Shown in pieces: positions 17,236-26,454 of a stretch of 64,000 bases of DNA (the first letter of the stretch is position 1; every line of letters begins with the position of its first letter). The stretch is from Shimia isoporae (lineage in GTDB: Bacteria > Pseudomonadota > Alphaproteobacteria > Rhodobacterales > Rhodobacteraceae). The stretch spans positions 1 to 64,000 of the forward strand of contig NZ_SMGR01000004.1 in assembly GCF_004346865.1 (NCBI RefSeq), written 5' to 3'. The position numbers were made by a program, and so were the translations under genes. The notes beneath the pieces were generated by a model. That model did no database searches. It worked only from the letters and a program-made list of their open reading frames with translations, and was not told the DNA's origin.

Positions 17236-17985
17236 CTATCGCATTACCCGTTCCGCGACTTTAGGCGACACCCGATGTAAAAGGCGCAGCAGTTTAGCCT
17301 TGGAAACCCAGATTTCGTCTTTTTCTTTTTCAAGTCCTGAAATGACTTCGGCGGCAGCTTGTTGTGCCGAGATTTTTCTGGATGCCCTCCCAGCAGTCAT
17401 GTCCGTCTCAACCAGAGCCATGATGGCTTCAACAACAATAATATGCGCTGCACGCTGACTACATTGATATCGCAAGGCCTTTGTAAATGACCGGACGGCT
17501 GATTTTGTCGCGCTGTAAACCGGGGACGCAGCTTTGGGCGCAATCGCAAGACCAGAACTGATGTTCACAATTGCTGCACGCTCGTGATGCTCGAGCAAAG
17601 CCAGTATGCCCAACGTGAGTGCTACGACCGCATCAAAGTTTGTCGCTATTTCCAGACGCGCCAAATCGATGTTTGGCCTCTGATCAAACCCGAATAGGTC
17701 CATCTCGAATTGGACACCTGCATTGTTGATCAGGATGTTGATGTCCGGGTGATCCGCTGCAAGACCGGCCACGAGCGCATCGACCTCAGCTGAGGAAGAG
17801 ATATCCGCGACCCAAGTCGTAACGGCGCTCGGGAATGCTGCACTTAGCTCATCCAGTTGGCGCTGGTTTCGACCAACGGCGACCACCTCGCAACCTTTGG
17901 CGACCAGTTGCTTCGTTAACTCCAGTCCAATCCCACGTGCGCCGCCAGTGACAAGCGCCTTGCTCTGGCTGATATCGAATTTCAT
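17236..17985 (-). CDS. Short-chain dehydrogenase/reductase
   Basis: The 249-residue SDR has the cofactor motif TGGARGIG (about 14 to 21), the structural NNAG, and the catalytic set Ser in NISSG plus YSATK. It is most like DltE-type cytosolic SDRs with broad substrate range. Its start overlaps the stop of the darcynin-like gene by 4 bases (ATGA), so the two are co-translated. The cofactor preference (NADP or NAD) and substrate are unknown. It is convergent with the lysozyme-like gene. Confidence 0.88.
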   Translation of the reverse strand: MKFDISQSKALVTGGARGIGLELTKQLVAKGCEVVAVGRNQRQLDELSAAFPSAVTTWVADISSSAEVDALVAGLAADHPDINILINNAGVQFEMDLFGFDQRPNIDLARLEIATNFDAVVALTLGILALLEHHERAAIVNISSGLAIAPKAASPVYSATKSAVRSFTKALRYQCSQRAAHIIVVEAIMALVETDMTAGRASRKISAQQAAAEVISGLEKEKDEIWVSKAKLLRLLHRVSPKVAERVMR

Positions 17986-18317
17986 GTGCTACGAGCCAAC
18001 TCAGATTCTTGAAAAGCCTGAAAGCCGTTTTCCAGTGCCGGAATAATGTCGAGGATTTCGAAATAGGGCTCAGAGAGCAAAGCTGTGTTTCGGAACCGCT
18101 CCATAACGAAATAATAGGAACCCATGTCATCCGTTTCGAAAACGGCGAGGTCGGAACAAACACCGCTAAACGCCTCTGCGTCGTAAAATCGCATTTTGAC
18201 CCGTTCATCTGTCGCCGCTTGACCAAGACAGCTTGACGCAATTTGGTCCCGCTCCTTCAGCGAGAGGGACAGCCACTTAGGAGTGGCGCGTAGAGAAACG
18301 AAAATTGTCCAATTCAT
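17982..18317 (-). CDS. Darcynin-family small protein
   Basis: The 111-residue protein matches the darcynin family, small bacterial proteins of about 100 to 120 residues and unknown function. Recognisable blocks are LRATPKWLSLSLKERD near the N-terminus, VKMRFYDAEAFSGVCSDLAVFET in the middle, and EPYFEILDIIPALENGFQAF near the C-terminus. There is no signal peptide or membrane segment, so it is cytosolic. It is the first gene of a two-gene unit with the SDR and is divergent from a TetR regulator, which probably controls both. Confidence 0.75.
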   Translation of the reverse strand: MNWTIFVSLRATPKWLSLSLKERDQIASSCLGQAATDERVKMRFYDAEAFSGVCSDLAVFETDDMGSYYFVMERFRNTALLSEPYFEILDIIPALENGFQAFQESELARST

Positions 18318-18395
18318 AGTGGTTGCCTTTGCGGTTGCGTTTCACACAATGATGAGTAATTGCTCGGGTAATCCAACTCGTATTTCAGGCAGACC

Positions 18396-18995
18396 ATGGA
18401 CCCCGCGATAAACCCCAGAAAAAAACCAAAACAAGAAAGGGCGCGCGCAACTTACGAGGCCATTCTGGAAGCGGCTGCTCGCATTCTTGTGCGTGGCGGC
18501 CTTGATGCATTGAATACCAACCGCGTCGCGGAGGTCGCCGGTGTCAGCATTGGGACGCTGTATCAGTATTTCCCAACGAAGCAGGCAATCTTGACCGAGA
18601 TAATCCGCGAGAAAAGAAAGCTATTGCTCGATGATCTGAGGGTCGCGTCTGACAACATGAAGAACGAGACGTTCGATGAAACTTTGGACAAGCTGCTTTC
18701 GGCGGCGATCGCCCATCAGTTGCGCTGGCCAAAACTGGCAAGAATCTTGGAATTTGCAGAGGCTTTTCTGCCTTTGGAAGCCGAAACCAACGAACTTAAC
18801 CTGGCAATTCATGACGTAGTTGCGGATTTTCTAACCCATGCAGGTCACCCGGAGCCTGACCAGAACGCACGTGACCTCGTCTCGGCTCTAAGAGGCCTAA
18901 TTGACGCAGCGGGTCTAGCTGGTGAAACCGACTCGGCGGCCCTGTTTACTCGGGTGAAGAAACTGGCCACTGGCTTTTTGGCGCATGATCAGTAA
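18396..18995 (+). CDS. TetR-family transcriptional regulator
   Basis: The 199-residue regulator has the TetR helix-turn-helix in KQERARATYEAILEAAARILV and NTNRVAEVAGVSIGTLYQYFPTKQAIL (about residues 8 to 60). Its C-terminal domain looks like the AcrR-type ligand-binding fold with no diagnostic motif. It is divergent from the darcynin-SDR pair with a 78-base gap, so autoregulation and control of that pair are likely. Confidence 0.87.
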   Translation: MDPAINPRKKPKQERARATYEAILEAAARILVRGGLDALNTNRVAEVAGVSIGTLYQYFPTKQAILTEIIREKRKLLLDDLRVASDNMKNETFDETLDKLLSAAIAHQLRWPKLARILEFAEAFLPLEAETNELNLAIHDVVADFLTHAGHPEPDQNARDLVSALRGLIDAAGLAGETDSAALFTRVKKLATGFLAHDQ

Positions 18996-19171
18996 GCCAT
19001 TCTGCAAGAAATACACGTTGCCCAGCTTCCAATAGGAGTGAAGGCGGTGCCGAAGAGGCGCAAACGGCCCATCGGTGCGCAATCAATGAGCAGCTGAGAG
19101 CCCAATGTAGCTGATGAAGAGACGAATTCTAAGGTCGGCGCGGGTATTTTCGCCAACGTGAATGGACCGAG

Positions 19172-20005
19172 CTAAATCAGTTCTTCGCTATGCTCCCACA
19201 ATTTTTTCCCCATCACATCATCGACAGCCCAAGCGCGTGGATTTGTGATCTTTGAATTGCGCAAGTAAACACCGGAAACGCCGTCGAGATCATGAGATGC
19301 ACAAGCATAAATAGACGTGCGGGCTCCTTTGACGGGATTTTGCAAAGTAAGCGACAGGACATGTTTGAGTCCCCACCCGATCCACCCGTTTTGCGTGCCC
19401 AAATTGGTAGAGACTTCACCCGGATCGACAACATTCGAGGTCACACCGGTCCCTTGAAGCCGGTACGCGAGAGTATGCCCGAACAGGCAGTTTGCAAGCT
19501 TCGAATGGCTATAGACTTTGAGCGCAGAAAATCCGTCCTCAAAGGTCACGTCACTGAAGTTTATGGACTTCACCAGCATATGCGCACCCGATCCAAGGGT
19601 AACGACACGAGCCCCGCCCGCCTCTTGCAAGAGATCAAGCAACTCCGTCGTCAGTAGGAAATGTGCAAGGTGATTGACCGCAAACATCTCTTCGTGCCCG
19701 TCCACCGTCAACCGGCGGCTTAGGTTGAAGACACCCGCATTGTTGACCAGAACGTGCACGGGGCAATCGAGCGCGCGTACTGCGGCGGCAATCATGCGCA
19801 CCTGTGCGAGATCGGCCAAGTCACCAACAATCAGTCGCGCTCGATCTTCGCCCGTCGCCAGGCGAATACGTTCCGTCACACGCCGGCCCTTGTCGCGGTT
19901 ACGACACACCAAAATGAGATCGGCGCCGAGACTCGCCAAGGCGTATGCCGTTTGCTCACCTATTCCGCTGGTCGCACCCGTGACAACACATGTCTTTCCG
20001 CGCAT
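19172..20005 (-). CDS. Short-chain dehydrogenase/reductase (retinol-dehydrogenase-like)
   Basis: The start is placed at the ATG at 20005, which overlaps the stop of the DUF6326 gene as ATGA and begins directly at MRGKTCVVTGATSGIGEQTA. A longer reading frame upstream would run into that gene. The 277-residue SDR has the cofactor motif TGATSGIG, NNAGVFNLS, the active site YSHSK, and a C-terminal extension seen in retinol- and protochlorophyllide-reductase-like SDRs. It ends a three-gene operon with two small membrane proteins (DUF6326 and DUF2306). The substrate is unknown. Confidence 0.85.
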   Translation of the reverse strand: MRGKTCVVTGATSGIGEQTAYALASLGADLILVCRNRDKGRRVTERIRLATGEDRARLIVGDLADLAQVRMIAAAVRALDCPVHVLVNNAGVFNLSRRLTVDGHEEMFAVNHLAHFLLTTELLDLLQEAGGARVVTLGSGAHMLVKSINFSDVTFEDGFSALKVYSHSKLANCLFGHTLAYRLQGTGVTSNVVDPGEVSTNLGTQNGWIGWGLKHVLSLTLQNPVKGARTSIYACASHDLDGVSGVYLRNSKITNPRAWAVDDVMGKKLWEHSEELI

Positions 20006-20427
20006 CAGCTCGCCTCGATCGCGGTTTCTTCCAGCGGCTTGGTCTCCCATCCCCACGCCAACCACCAGATGACACAGAATGTGACAATTTCGATGGCCGC
20101 AAAAATGAAATCGTCGGGATCGCTCGGGCGTGACGCGAGGGTTCCGAGTATAGCAATCGGCGCGAGAAACAAATTGAGACGACGCGCAATGCTTGGGCGG
20201 GCAAAACTGGAAAACAGGAAGCCCAACAACAGCAACTCGACGATGATGGCCCCGACAACCAGAAGCCCTTCGGACATTGCCACACCATTGAGATGCCCCG
20301 TCAGAATCTCTTCGATCGTCGAAGACATGGTGAGCTCATGGACGTCACGGAAGAGAATATTGAGAATTGCGAACAGCCACAAAAGCGACAGTTTTGTACC
20401 AAGTAACAGGGGATTTTTGTAACTCAT
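20005..20427 (-). CDS. DUF6326-like membrane protein
   Basis: The 140-residue protein has about four membrane segments (LSLLWLFAILNILF, LLVVGAIIVELLLLGFLF, LNLFLAPIAILGTLA, IFAAIEIVTFCVIWWLAW) and a short acidic tail. It resembles DUF6326 proteins of unknown function. It overlaps the upstream DUF2306 gene and the downstream SDR gene by 4 bases each, so the three are translated together. The pair of small membrane proteins with an SDR suggests a redox activity on a lipid-like or membrane-soluble compound; that is inference. Confidence 0.65.
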   Translation of the reverse strand: MSYKNPLLLGTKLSLLWLFAILNILFRDVHELTMSSTIEEILTGHLNGVAMSEGLLVVGAIIVELLLLGFLFSSFARPSIARRLNLFLAPIAILGTLASRPSDPDDFIFAAIEIVTFCVIWWLAWGWETKPLEETAIEAS

Positions 20428-21062
20428 CTATCATTCCTTTTCAGTGACTTATGGTCCAACTGGACCTCGACAAAGGCGAGGCAGGCCAGCCAGCTAACGC
20501 CGAATGCGAATGCGCGGTGAACTCCTTCCGGATTTTCGCCAATGGCGTGCCAGAAAAAGACGACATAGGACTGAACGCCAGTCGCTACGCACAAGGCGTA
20601 GGCCCGCATCATCCATTTGCGGTGGTGTCCAAGGTGACGCGCTCGAACAGCCCGGTAGCCCATGACGATACACGTCGCGATCCCCGACGCGGCGAAGACC
20701 CGAATGACATTCAGCACCGGCCCGTCTTGGGGCGCGTGCGGGTAGAAGAACGTCAGCCAAATCGCCGAGAGTCCTGTAAGCAAGGCGGCGCAGGCCGCGA
20801 AGCGACCTGCCGCTCGATGCCAACCCAGGGTCCGAGGGTTTCCGTGGGTAGTGAACTGGAACGCGCCAAGCCCGACAAAGAGAAAGGCGCAAACGATATG
20901 GGCGACAAAAACGGCCTGAAGGCCCGTCGATACAGGCGGATAAGCAGTGAGTGGAGTCTCTACGCCCGCGATCTGGAGGAGCCGCGCCAATCCTGCGGCA
21001 AGCGGCAAGGTACAGATCGCGATCAATTTTGCTGGAAGCGGAATGTTTCTGAGCAGTGACAT
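20424..21062 (-). CDS. DUF2306-family membrane protein
   Basis: The start is put at the ATG at 21062, just downstream of AGAGAG, rather than at a further upstream in-frame start. The 212-residue protein has about six to seven membrane segments and the family features TTHGNPRTLGWHRAAGR and HRKWMMRAYAL, in which conserved histidines sit near the membrane surface. DUF2306 proteins are predicted membrane proteins of unknown function, some in heme-like or redox contexts. It is the first gene of the three-gene operon and is divergent from a LysR gene. A hairpin touches its start codon (see the regulatory feature). Confidence 0.75.
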   Translation of the reverse strand: MSLLRNIPLPAKLIAICTLPLAAGLARLLQIAGVETPLTAYPPVSTGLQAVFVAHIVCAFLFVGLGAFQFTTHGNPRTLGWHRAAGRFAACAALLTGLSAIWLTFFYPHAPQDGPVLNVIRVFAASGIATCIVMGYRAVRARHLGHHRKWMMRAYALCVATGVQSYVVFFWHAIGENPEGVHRAFAFGVSWLACLAFVEVQLDHKSLKRNDR

Positions 21063-21088
21063 TGGTCTCTCTTTTCTTTTGAGACCAA
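21062..21088 (-). promoter_or_regulatory. Hairpin over the start of the DUF2306 gene
   Basis: TTGGTCTC at 21062-21069 and GAGACCAA at 21081-21088 are perfect 8-base inverted arms with an 11-base loop. In the minus-strand message the 3' arm ends at the A of the start codon at 21062, and the purine-rich ribosome site (AGAGAG) partly overlaps the arm. If it forms in the RNA it could hide the start. It might instead be a DNA operator for the divergent LysR protein. Confidence 0.5.
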
Positions 21089-21149
21089 ATAACCCATACA
21101 AATAAACAACATAATTGCGCAAATATCTATACTAGGCATACGTAAATAT

Positions 21150-22055
21150 ATGAATATTCACGGGAGAGAGTTCGACTGGAACCATATTCGCGCCTTTCTA
21201 GCCGTCGTAGAGGAAGGGTCTCTTTCCGGTGCCGCACGGGTGCTTGGCCAAACTCAACCAACTCTCAGCCGTCAGATCGGCAACCTCGAAGAGGCCCTAA
21301 ACGCGAGTCTCTTTATCCGCGGAACACGCGCCGCGCGCCTGACCGATACCGGAGCAGCACTTTTTGAACAGGTGCAGACCATGGCCGACGCGGCCACCCA
21401 AATTTCACGAATTGCAAAAGGGCGGAACCAGACACTCGAGGGCACGATCAGGATCGCCGCAACCGATGCGATGGTGTCCTACGTCTTGCCGCAATGCCTC
21501 GACACGCTCCGCAGGAACCATCCGGGAGTGGATGTCGAGCTCGTTCCCTCCAACGCTCTGGCAGATCTGACTCGCCACGAAGCAGACATCGCCGTGCGAC
21601 ATGTAAGACCGTCGCAGCCCGATCTGATTGCGCGACAGATCGGAGAATTTGACGTTTCTCTATTCGCGTCCGAACGGTACCTCACCGCGTTGGACGGTGA
21701 CCTGACATCTGAGACAGTCGCCAACGCCGATTTCATTGGCTTCGAACACCGTGACCGATTGGTCCGGCAAATTCGTGATCTAGGGTTGGACGTCTCGCCT
21801 GCCAACTTCAAAATCGTCGCCCATTCAGGCGTAGTTCTGTACGAACTCGCCGCGGCCGGCCTTGGAATAGCACTCTTGCCGTCGGTGGTCGCCACACGGC
21901 ATTTCGGACTGACTCGTGTCCTGCCTGATCTGGGGGAAATGCGTCTGCCAATTTGGCTGGTCTCCCACAGAGACGTTCAAACCAACATGCGGATCCGCCT
22001 GTGCTACGACCTGCTCGCAAACGCCCTGAAAGACTACCTGAAAGCTGACGGTTGA
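21150..22055 (+). CDS. LysR-family transcriptional regulator
   Basis: The 301-residue LysR protein has its N-terminal winged helix in WNHIRAFLAVVEEGSLSGAARVLGQTQPTLSRQIGNLE (about 11 to 50), then the linker helix and an effector domain with periplasmic-binding-protein fold (RIAATDAMVSYVLP, ADIAVRH). It is 87 bases from and divergent to the DUF2306-DUF6326-SDR operon, its most likely target. An imperfect palindrome with TTGCGCAA as core (about 21111-21126) lies between them and could be its site. The start at 21150 is adjacent to an AT-rich stretch without an obvious ribosome site. Confidence 0.87.
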   Translation: MNIHGREFDWNHIRAFLAVVEEGSLSGAARVLGQTQPTLSRQIGNLEEALNASLFIRGTRAARLTDTGAALFEQVQTMADAATQISRIAKGRNQTLEGTIRIAATDAMVSYVLPQCLDTLRRNHPGVDVELVPSNALADLTRHEADIAVRHVRPSQPDLIARQIGEFDVSLFASERYLTALDGDLTSETVANADFIGFEHRDRLVRQIRDLGLDVSPANFKIVAHSGVVLYELAAAGLGIALLPSVVATRHFGLTRVLPDLGEMRLPIWLVSHRDVQTNMRIRLCYDLLANALKDYLKADG

Positions 22056-22407
22056 CGACGGTCGTGTGAAAAAGCCGCAAAATAGGGAACAAGGCCTTGT
22101 GACGCCCGGCGCTTTCTGTGTGCCATGCTCAATGTTGCTCTGCCATTTTTTCACCCACGTGCCTGTGATTGATTTGTGATCAGCTTCGCCGCCATGAAAG
22201 CCCCACACCCAGATCCGCAGATTGCGCGCCCTGCAATTTCGCCCTTAAAACAAAGGAAAATGCGCAACCTGCGTCTCGTCTGACCTATTTGTGATCCGTT
22301 CGAGTTTGGCGCTACCACCGGAATTCCACCGATGATCCATCCCAACCGGGTTGCCGTAGCCCGACACATCAGCATTCCCGCTGGCAATCATTTTTGGGAG
22401 ACAACTT
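22056..22407. other. Long leader before the fasciclin gene, with a 10-base direct repeat
   Basis: The 352 bases contain no gene. The decamer ATTTGTGATC occurs twice, at 22172-22181 and 22287-22296, 115 bases apart and both on the plus strand upstream of the fasciclin gene. They might be activator or repressor sites. A ribosome site GGGAG lies about 7 bases before the ATG at 22408. Confidence 0.4.
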
Positions 22408-22896
22408 ATGTTCCGTCGTCAATTCTTGGCAGCCACTGCTGCCGTAACGCTTTTCGCCTCCGCACCTGCCTTCGCCGATGGCCATTCAAAAGACATCGTC
22501 GACACGGCCGTTTCTGCGGGCTCGTTCACCACTCTGGTCGCAGCGGTTCAGGCGGCGGGTCTCGTGGACACTCTCAAGGGCGATGGCCCATTCACAGTCT
22601 TTGCACCGACAGACGAGGCGTTTGCCGCTCTGCCCGAAGGTACCGTCGAAATGCTCCTGAAGCCCGAGAACAAGGACCAGCTGATTGCCGTTCTGACCTA
22701 CCACGTTGTACCGGGCAAAGTGATGAGCGGTGACCTGTCCAACAACATGATGGCACCAACCGCTCAAGGCGGTGACGTCACGATCATGACCGAAGGCGGC
22801 GTGATGGTGAACGAAGCCAACGTTGTTACCGCAGACATCGGCGCATCCAATGGCGTTATCCACGTCATCGATTCGGTGCTTCTGCCGAAGTCGTAA
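22408..22896 (+). CDS. Exported fasciclin (FAS1) domain protein
   Basis: The 162-residue protein has a signal peptide (about residues 1 to 23, ending ASAPAFA before DGHSK), then one FAS1 domain. The two hallmark blocks are present: [15 protein letters not shown] (H1) and YHVVPGKV through [12 protein letters not shown] (H2). FAS1 proteins are secreted or surface adhesion proteins. Single-domain bacterial versions of about 160 residues are common in alphaproteobacteria and their partner is usually unknown. A strong terminator follows 17 bases after the stop, so it is a one-gene unit. Confidence 0.92.
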   Translation: MFRRQFLAATAAVTLFASAPAFADGHSKDIVDTAVSAGSFTTLVAAVQAAGLVDTLKGDGPFTVFAPTDEAFAALPEGTVEMLLKPENKDQLIAVLTYHVVPGKVMSGDLSNNMMAPTAQGGDVTIMTEGGVMVNEANVVTADIGASNGVIHVIDSVLLPKS

Positions 22897-22913
22897 GGTC
22901 TTTCAATCTTCAG

Positions 22914-22946
22914 AAACGCCCTTTGCCACCGGCAGAGGGCGTTTTT
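22914..22946 (+). terminator. Rho-independent terminator of the fasciclin gene
   Basis: AAACGCCCTTTGCC at 22914-22927 pairs with GGCAGAGGGCGTTT at 22931-22944 around a short loop, with one internal mismatch, and ends in TTTTTT. It follows the fasciclin stop. Confidence 0.85.
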
Positions 22947-23066
22947 TGTGGGGCAAAACTCACCCAACGTCAGCGCAAAGCCGCTGAAAGGCCGAAACTC
23001 CATAAAATTAAGCATCAATCAAGATTTTGAGTCTACCCGTCAAGCAACGGGAACAAGGACGTAGAA

Positions 23067-23960
23067 ATGAACTTGATGAAACGCCTGGCTTTGGCGCTGG
23101 TGTGTCTGCTGCCCACGCATGTGGTGACGGCTGAAACACTCGTTCTCGGAAGCCTCGAAAATGACATTCGTCGCGAGGTGGTCCGTTTCACTCCGCTTGC
23201 AGAGTATTTGAAACAAGCGTTGGCACCGCACGGCATCACTGACGTGCAAATCACGGTCAAACAAGAAGATCACGACATTGCAGGCGCGATCGCGAACGGT
23301 GACATAGACCTCTACTTCGACACACCAGTCGTTGCAGCCAAGGTCGCGCGCGATTCCGGAGCCGTGCCGCTGTTACGACAGTACCGCGACCGTCACGCCG
23401 CCTATCGCTCGCTCATCGTTGTACCTACGGATGGTCAGATTCAGTCTTTGAACGACCTAGTTGGCCGCAAGATTGCGTTTGAGGAACATTCGTCCTCTTC
23501 CGGCTTTCTTCTGCCCGTCTATCTTCTGGACCAAGCGGGACTTGAGGTCGCCAAACTCCGCACCCGTAACCGCAATGTACCAGACGGCAAGGTCGGCTAC
23601 GTGTTCACCCGTGACAGCGCCAACACCATGTACTGGATGGTTCGTGGCTGGGCTGACGCCGGTGCAATGAACGACATCGACTTCCGCCATCTTGATGCAG
23701 CATTTCCCGGACAGTTCCGCGCAATTGCCGAAAGCCCGCTGATCCCCCGCGAGGTGGTCATGCAACGCCCGAGAATGGATCACGATTTGTCAGATGCGAT
23801 CGCCGAAGCGCTGACCACAATGCACCACACCCAAAAGGGTCGCGAAGCAATCAGGGCCTTCTCCGATATGGACCGTTTCGTGAGCTTTCCCAGCGTCTAC
23901 GACACCTTTCAGCCGATCTTTGCGATCCTCAATCGCCTGACGACCATTGGCATTATCTAG
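23067..23960 (+). CDS. PhnD-like periplasmic binding protein
   Basis: The 297-residue protein has a signal peptide (about residues 1 to 22, [16 protein letters not shown]). The mature fold is that of phosphate/phosphonate ABC binding proteins: [26 protein letters not shown], an [31 protein letters not shown] block, [23 protein letters not shown] and a DPG-like [14 protein letters not shown] tail. No ABC permease or ATPase is nearby. Its stop precedes the hybrid kinase start by about 10 bases. This argues for a sensory role, presenting a ligand to the kinase, rather than transport. The ligand may be a phosphonate or another oxyanion. Confidence 0.82.
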   Translation: MNLMKRLALALVCLLPTHVVTAETLVLGSLENDIRREVVRFTPLAEYLKQALAPHGITDVQITVKQEDHDIAGAIANGDIDLYFDTPVVAAKVARDSGAVPLLRQYRDRHAAYRSLIVVPTDGQIQSLNDLVGRKIAFEEHSSSSGFLLPVYLLDQAGLEVAKLRTRNRNVPDGKVGYVFTRDSANTMYWMVRGWADAGAMNDIDFRHLDAAFPGQFRAIAESPLIPREVVMQRPRMDHDLSDAIAEALTTMHHTQKGREAIRAFSDMDRFVSFPSVYDTFQPIFAILNRLTTIGII

Positions 23961-23970
23961 GAAGACCGAT

Positions 23971-26376
23971 TTGACCTACGTTTCGCATATGGATGCGCCG
24001 TCCTTCTGGCGCCGGGCAACCCACGGTCTTCGCCGCCGAATGCTGTTCTATTTCGGCGCGCTGTTCACGGCCTGCGTCACCGCGCTGATCATCTCCAACA
24101 CGTTGACACAACAGCAATTGGTGGAACAGAGGTTTCAAGAACGTGCCGAGTCCCTTGGCAAGCTGATCCTCGAAGTGTCGCTGCCCTACCTGTTCGAAGG
24201 ACATCCGTCCGAACTGGACGTCATCTACGAGGAGCTCGAGGAGCAACCCGACGTGGTGTCGCTCTCGCTCGTAGATGCGGAGAACCATCTGATCGTAACA
24301 GGTGCAAACTTCGGCCACTCGCTGTTCCTCGGCAAGATTGAAGATCCACTTGTGGAAGAAGCGCGCCGCACAAACCAAGTCGCCTACCGCGACAACGACG
24401 GTCTGATTGAAATCGCTTTGCCTGTGAACTACGGCAACTTCAATTTTGGCACCATCCGGTTCGATCTGGACGGGACGATAGCATTGCGAGAGGTCGCCCT
24501 GTTGCGACAGCGTAACATGATGCTTGGCACCCTGTTCATCCTCGCCGGTTTGGGGCTCAGCTTTTTTGTGTCGCGCCGCCTGACAAATCCGCTGGCAAAG
24601 CTCACGCAGGCCACCGAACAAGCTGCCGCTGGCAGCCTTGATCACCGCATCACGATCCGCACCAACGACGAAGTCGAAAGCCTTGCCAAGTCTTTCAACA
24701 CAATGATGGATCACCTTGCGGAGAGGGTTCAGAAACTTGAGGACACCAAGGAACAACTCAAGGCCTTTTCTGACGAAGTGCACCAGAAAAACCAGCAGCT
24801 GCAAATTGCGGTTGAAACGGCACAGCATGCTGAGAACGCCAAGTCACAGTTCCTTGCCCGCATGAGCCACGAGATCCGAACGCCAATGAACGGTGTTTTG
24901 GGCATGGCAGAACTCTTGTCCGATACCGATCTAAATCCGGCACAGCGCGGCCTGTTGGAGTCGATGCACTCTTCCGGATCGTCCCTGCTCAATATCATCA
25001 ACGATATTCTGGACTTCTCCAAAATTGACAGCGGCCACATGACGGTTCGTCAGGAACCTTGCAAACCTGTAGATGTGATCGAAAAAACCGCTCAGATCTT
25101 GGCGTTCCAGGCATCTGACGCCGGCGTTGATCTGATCACCCGTATTGATCCGACCCTGCCGGAACACATTCTTGGCGATAGCCCTCGCCTCAAGCAGATC
25201 ATCATCAACCTGGCCGGAAACGCGCTGAAATTCACCGACGAAGGGTACGTGATGATCGACGCCCGTCGCGTTGAGGATGACGACGGCCGAGCCCACATGC
25301 AGGTCAGCGTCTGCGACACGGGTGTCGGCATTCCTCAGGACAAGATCGACACAGTCTTTGACCAGTTCACCCAAGTGGACGGCAGCTACAGCCGTAAACA
25401 TCAGGGTACCGGTTTGGGTCTCGCGATCTCCAAGGGCTTCGCAGAATTGATGGGCGGTCGCATCTGGGCGACGTCCTGTGTTGGCGAGGGATCAAAGTTC
25501 TGCTTCTCGATCCCGATCGTCGAACCATCCTCTGATCAGGTTCCGGCACCCACCACGGTGGACCTCGAGAAAATGCGGGTCCTAATTGTCCAGAAAGAGC
25601 CGATGGCCCTGTATGTGACCAACGAACAGCTGGAACACTGGGGAGCAAAACCGGAGGCCTGCGAGGATGGCGCCACCGCGCTTTCAACGCTCAAGGACGC
25701 AACAAAAACAGATGCTCCTTTCGACGTGGTTCTGGTCGAGAGCCGCCTTCCGGACATGAATGCAGAAACCTTCCTTCGGGCCTGCCGGACACTCAAGGGA
25801 ATCAAGCAACCGCGCGTGATTTTTATCAACGAGCTTCAGGACAGCATCGAAGATGGCCACGCGCCCGACGTCACGCCCGACGCTGAGCTGCAGAAACCAA
25901 TTCTGCTCGGCAACCTTCTCCGCTCGTTGACCAATTGTCCCGAAGCACAGGACGATTTCGGACCTGAGAAAGAAGCGAAAGACGTTGAGGTTGCAAAAGA
26001 AAAGAAAGACATCAAACCGATCCTGATCGTTGACGACAACCGCACCAACCGTAAGTTGATAGAGGTTTTCCTCGACCGTCACGGCCTGCCACATGCAAGT
26101 GCGGAAAACGGGATCGAAGCGATCGCGCAGAATGAAAGCCTGCGTCCCGACCTGATCCTGATGGATGTTTCCATGCCGGTGATGAACGGCCTGGATGCTG
26201 CGCGCAAAATCCGCGCACGCGAACAAGGCACCAACGACAGTCCTACGCGCATCATCGGTCTCACTGCCCACTCTGCGCCCGAGGACAGACAAGCCTGTCT
26301 GGACGCCGGAATGGACGAGCATATGGCCAAGCCGATCAAGTTGGCCTTGCTCAAGGAAATTGTCGCCGAGTTGTAA
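23971..26376 (+). CDS. Hybrid sensor histidine kinase (HAMP, kinase, two receiver domains)
   Basis: The TTG at 23971 is preferred because AGGAAGA at 23959-23965 lies 5 bases upstream; an ATG at 23989 is the alternative. The 801-residue protein has a membrane helix, a periplasmic sensor region (about 45 to 180), a second helix, HAMP, a coiled coil, HisKA with His300 in MSHEIRTP, an ATPase domain ([21 protein letters not shown]), a degenerate receiver with Glu590 (VLVESRLPD) where the phosphoryl Asp should be, and an intact receiver with Asp732 ([13 protein letters not shown]). No Hpt domain is present. It is co-transcribed with the PhnD-like protein, its probable ligand partner. Confidence 0.9.
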   Translation: MTYVSHMDAPSFWRRATHGLRRRMLFYFGALFTACVTALIISNTLTQQQLVEQRFQERAESLGKLILEVSLPYLFEGHPSELDVIYEELEEQPDVVSLSLVDAENHLIVTGANFGHSLFLGKIEDPLVEEARRTNQVAYRDNDGLIEIALPVNYGNFNFGTIRFDLDGTIALREVALLRQRNMMLGTLFILAGLGLSFFVSRRLTNPLAKLTQATEQAAAGSLDHRITIRTNDEVESLAKSFNTMMDHLAERVQKLEDTKEQLKAFSDEVHQKNQQLQIAVETAQHAENAKSQFLARMSHEIRTPMNGVLGMAELLSDTDLNPAQRGLLESMHSSGSSLLNIINDILDFSKIDSGHMTVRQEPCKPVDVIEKTAQILAFQASDAGVDLITRIDPTLPEHILGDSPRLKQIIINLAGNALKFTDEGYVMIDARRVEDDDGRAHMQVSVCDTGVGIPQDKIDTVFDQFTQVDGSYSRKHQGTGLGLAISKGFAELMGGRIWATSCVGEGSKFCFSIPIVEPSSDQVPAPTTVDLEKMRVLIVQKEPMALYVTNEQLEHWGAKPEACEDGATALSTLKDATKTDAPFDVVLVESRLPDMNAETFLRACRTLKGIKQPRVIFINELQDSIEDGHAPDVTPDAELQKPILLGNLLRSLTNCPEAQDDFGPEKEAKDVEVAKEKKDIKPILIVDDNRTNRKLIEVFLDRHGLPHASAENGIEAIAQNESLRPDLILMDVSMPVMNGLDAARKIRAREQGTNDSPTRIIGLTAHSAPEDRQACLDAGMDEHMAKPIKLALLKEIVAEL

Positions 26377-26400
26377 AAACCGGCTTCCGGGCGAATTGAA

Positions 26401-26432
26401 AAAAGGCGGGATCCCATGATCCCGCCTTTTTC
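26401..26432. terminator. Bidirectional terminator between the hybrid kinase and the HemY-like gene
   Basis: AAAAGGCGGGATC at 26401-26413 and GATCCCGCCTTTT at 26418-26430 form a perfect 13-base stem with loop CCAT. A-run and T-run flanks let it work from both sides, ending the plus-strand kinase and the minus-strand HemY-like gene. Confidence 0.92.
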
Positions 26433-26454
26433 ACTTGTCCCTTCAAGCGGATCC

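Noticed and set aside
23067-26376. A full phosphonate ABC transporter around the PhnD-like gene
   Set aside because: No permease or ATPase gene is in the flanking 8 kb on either side.
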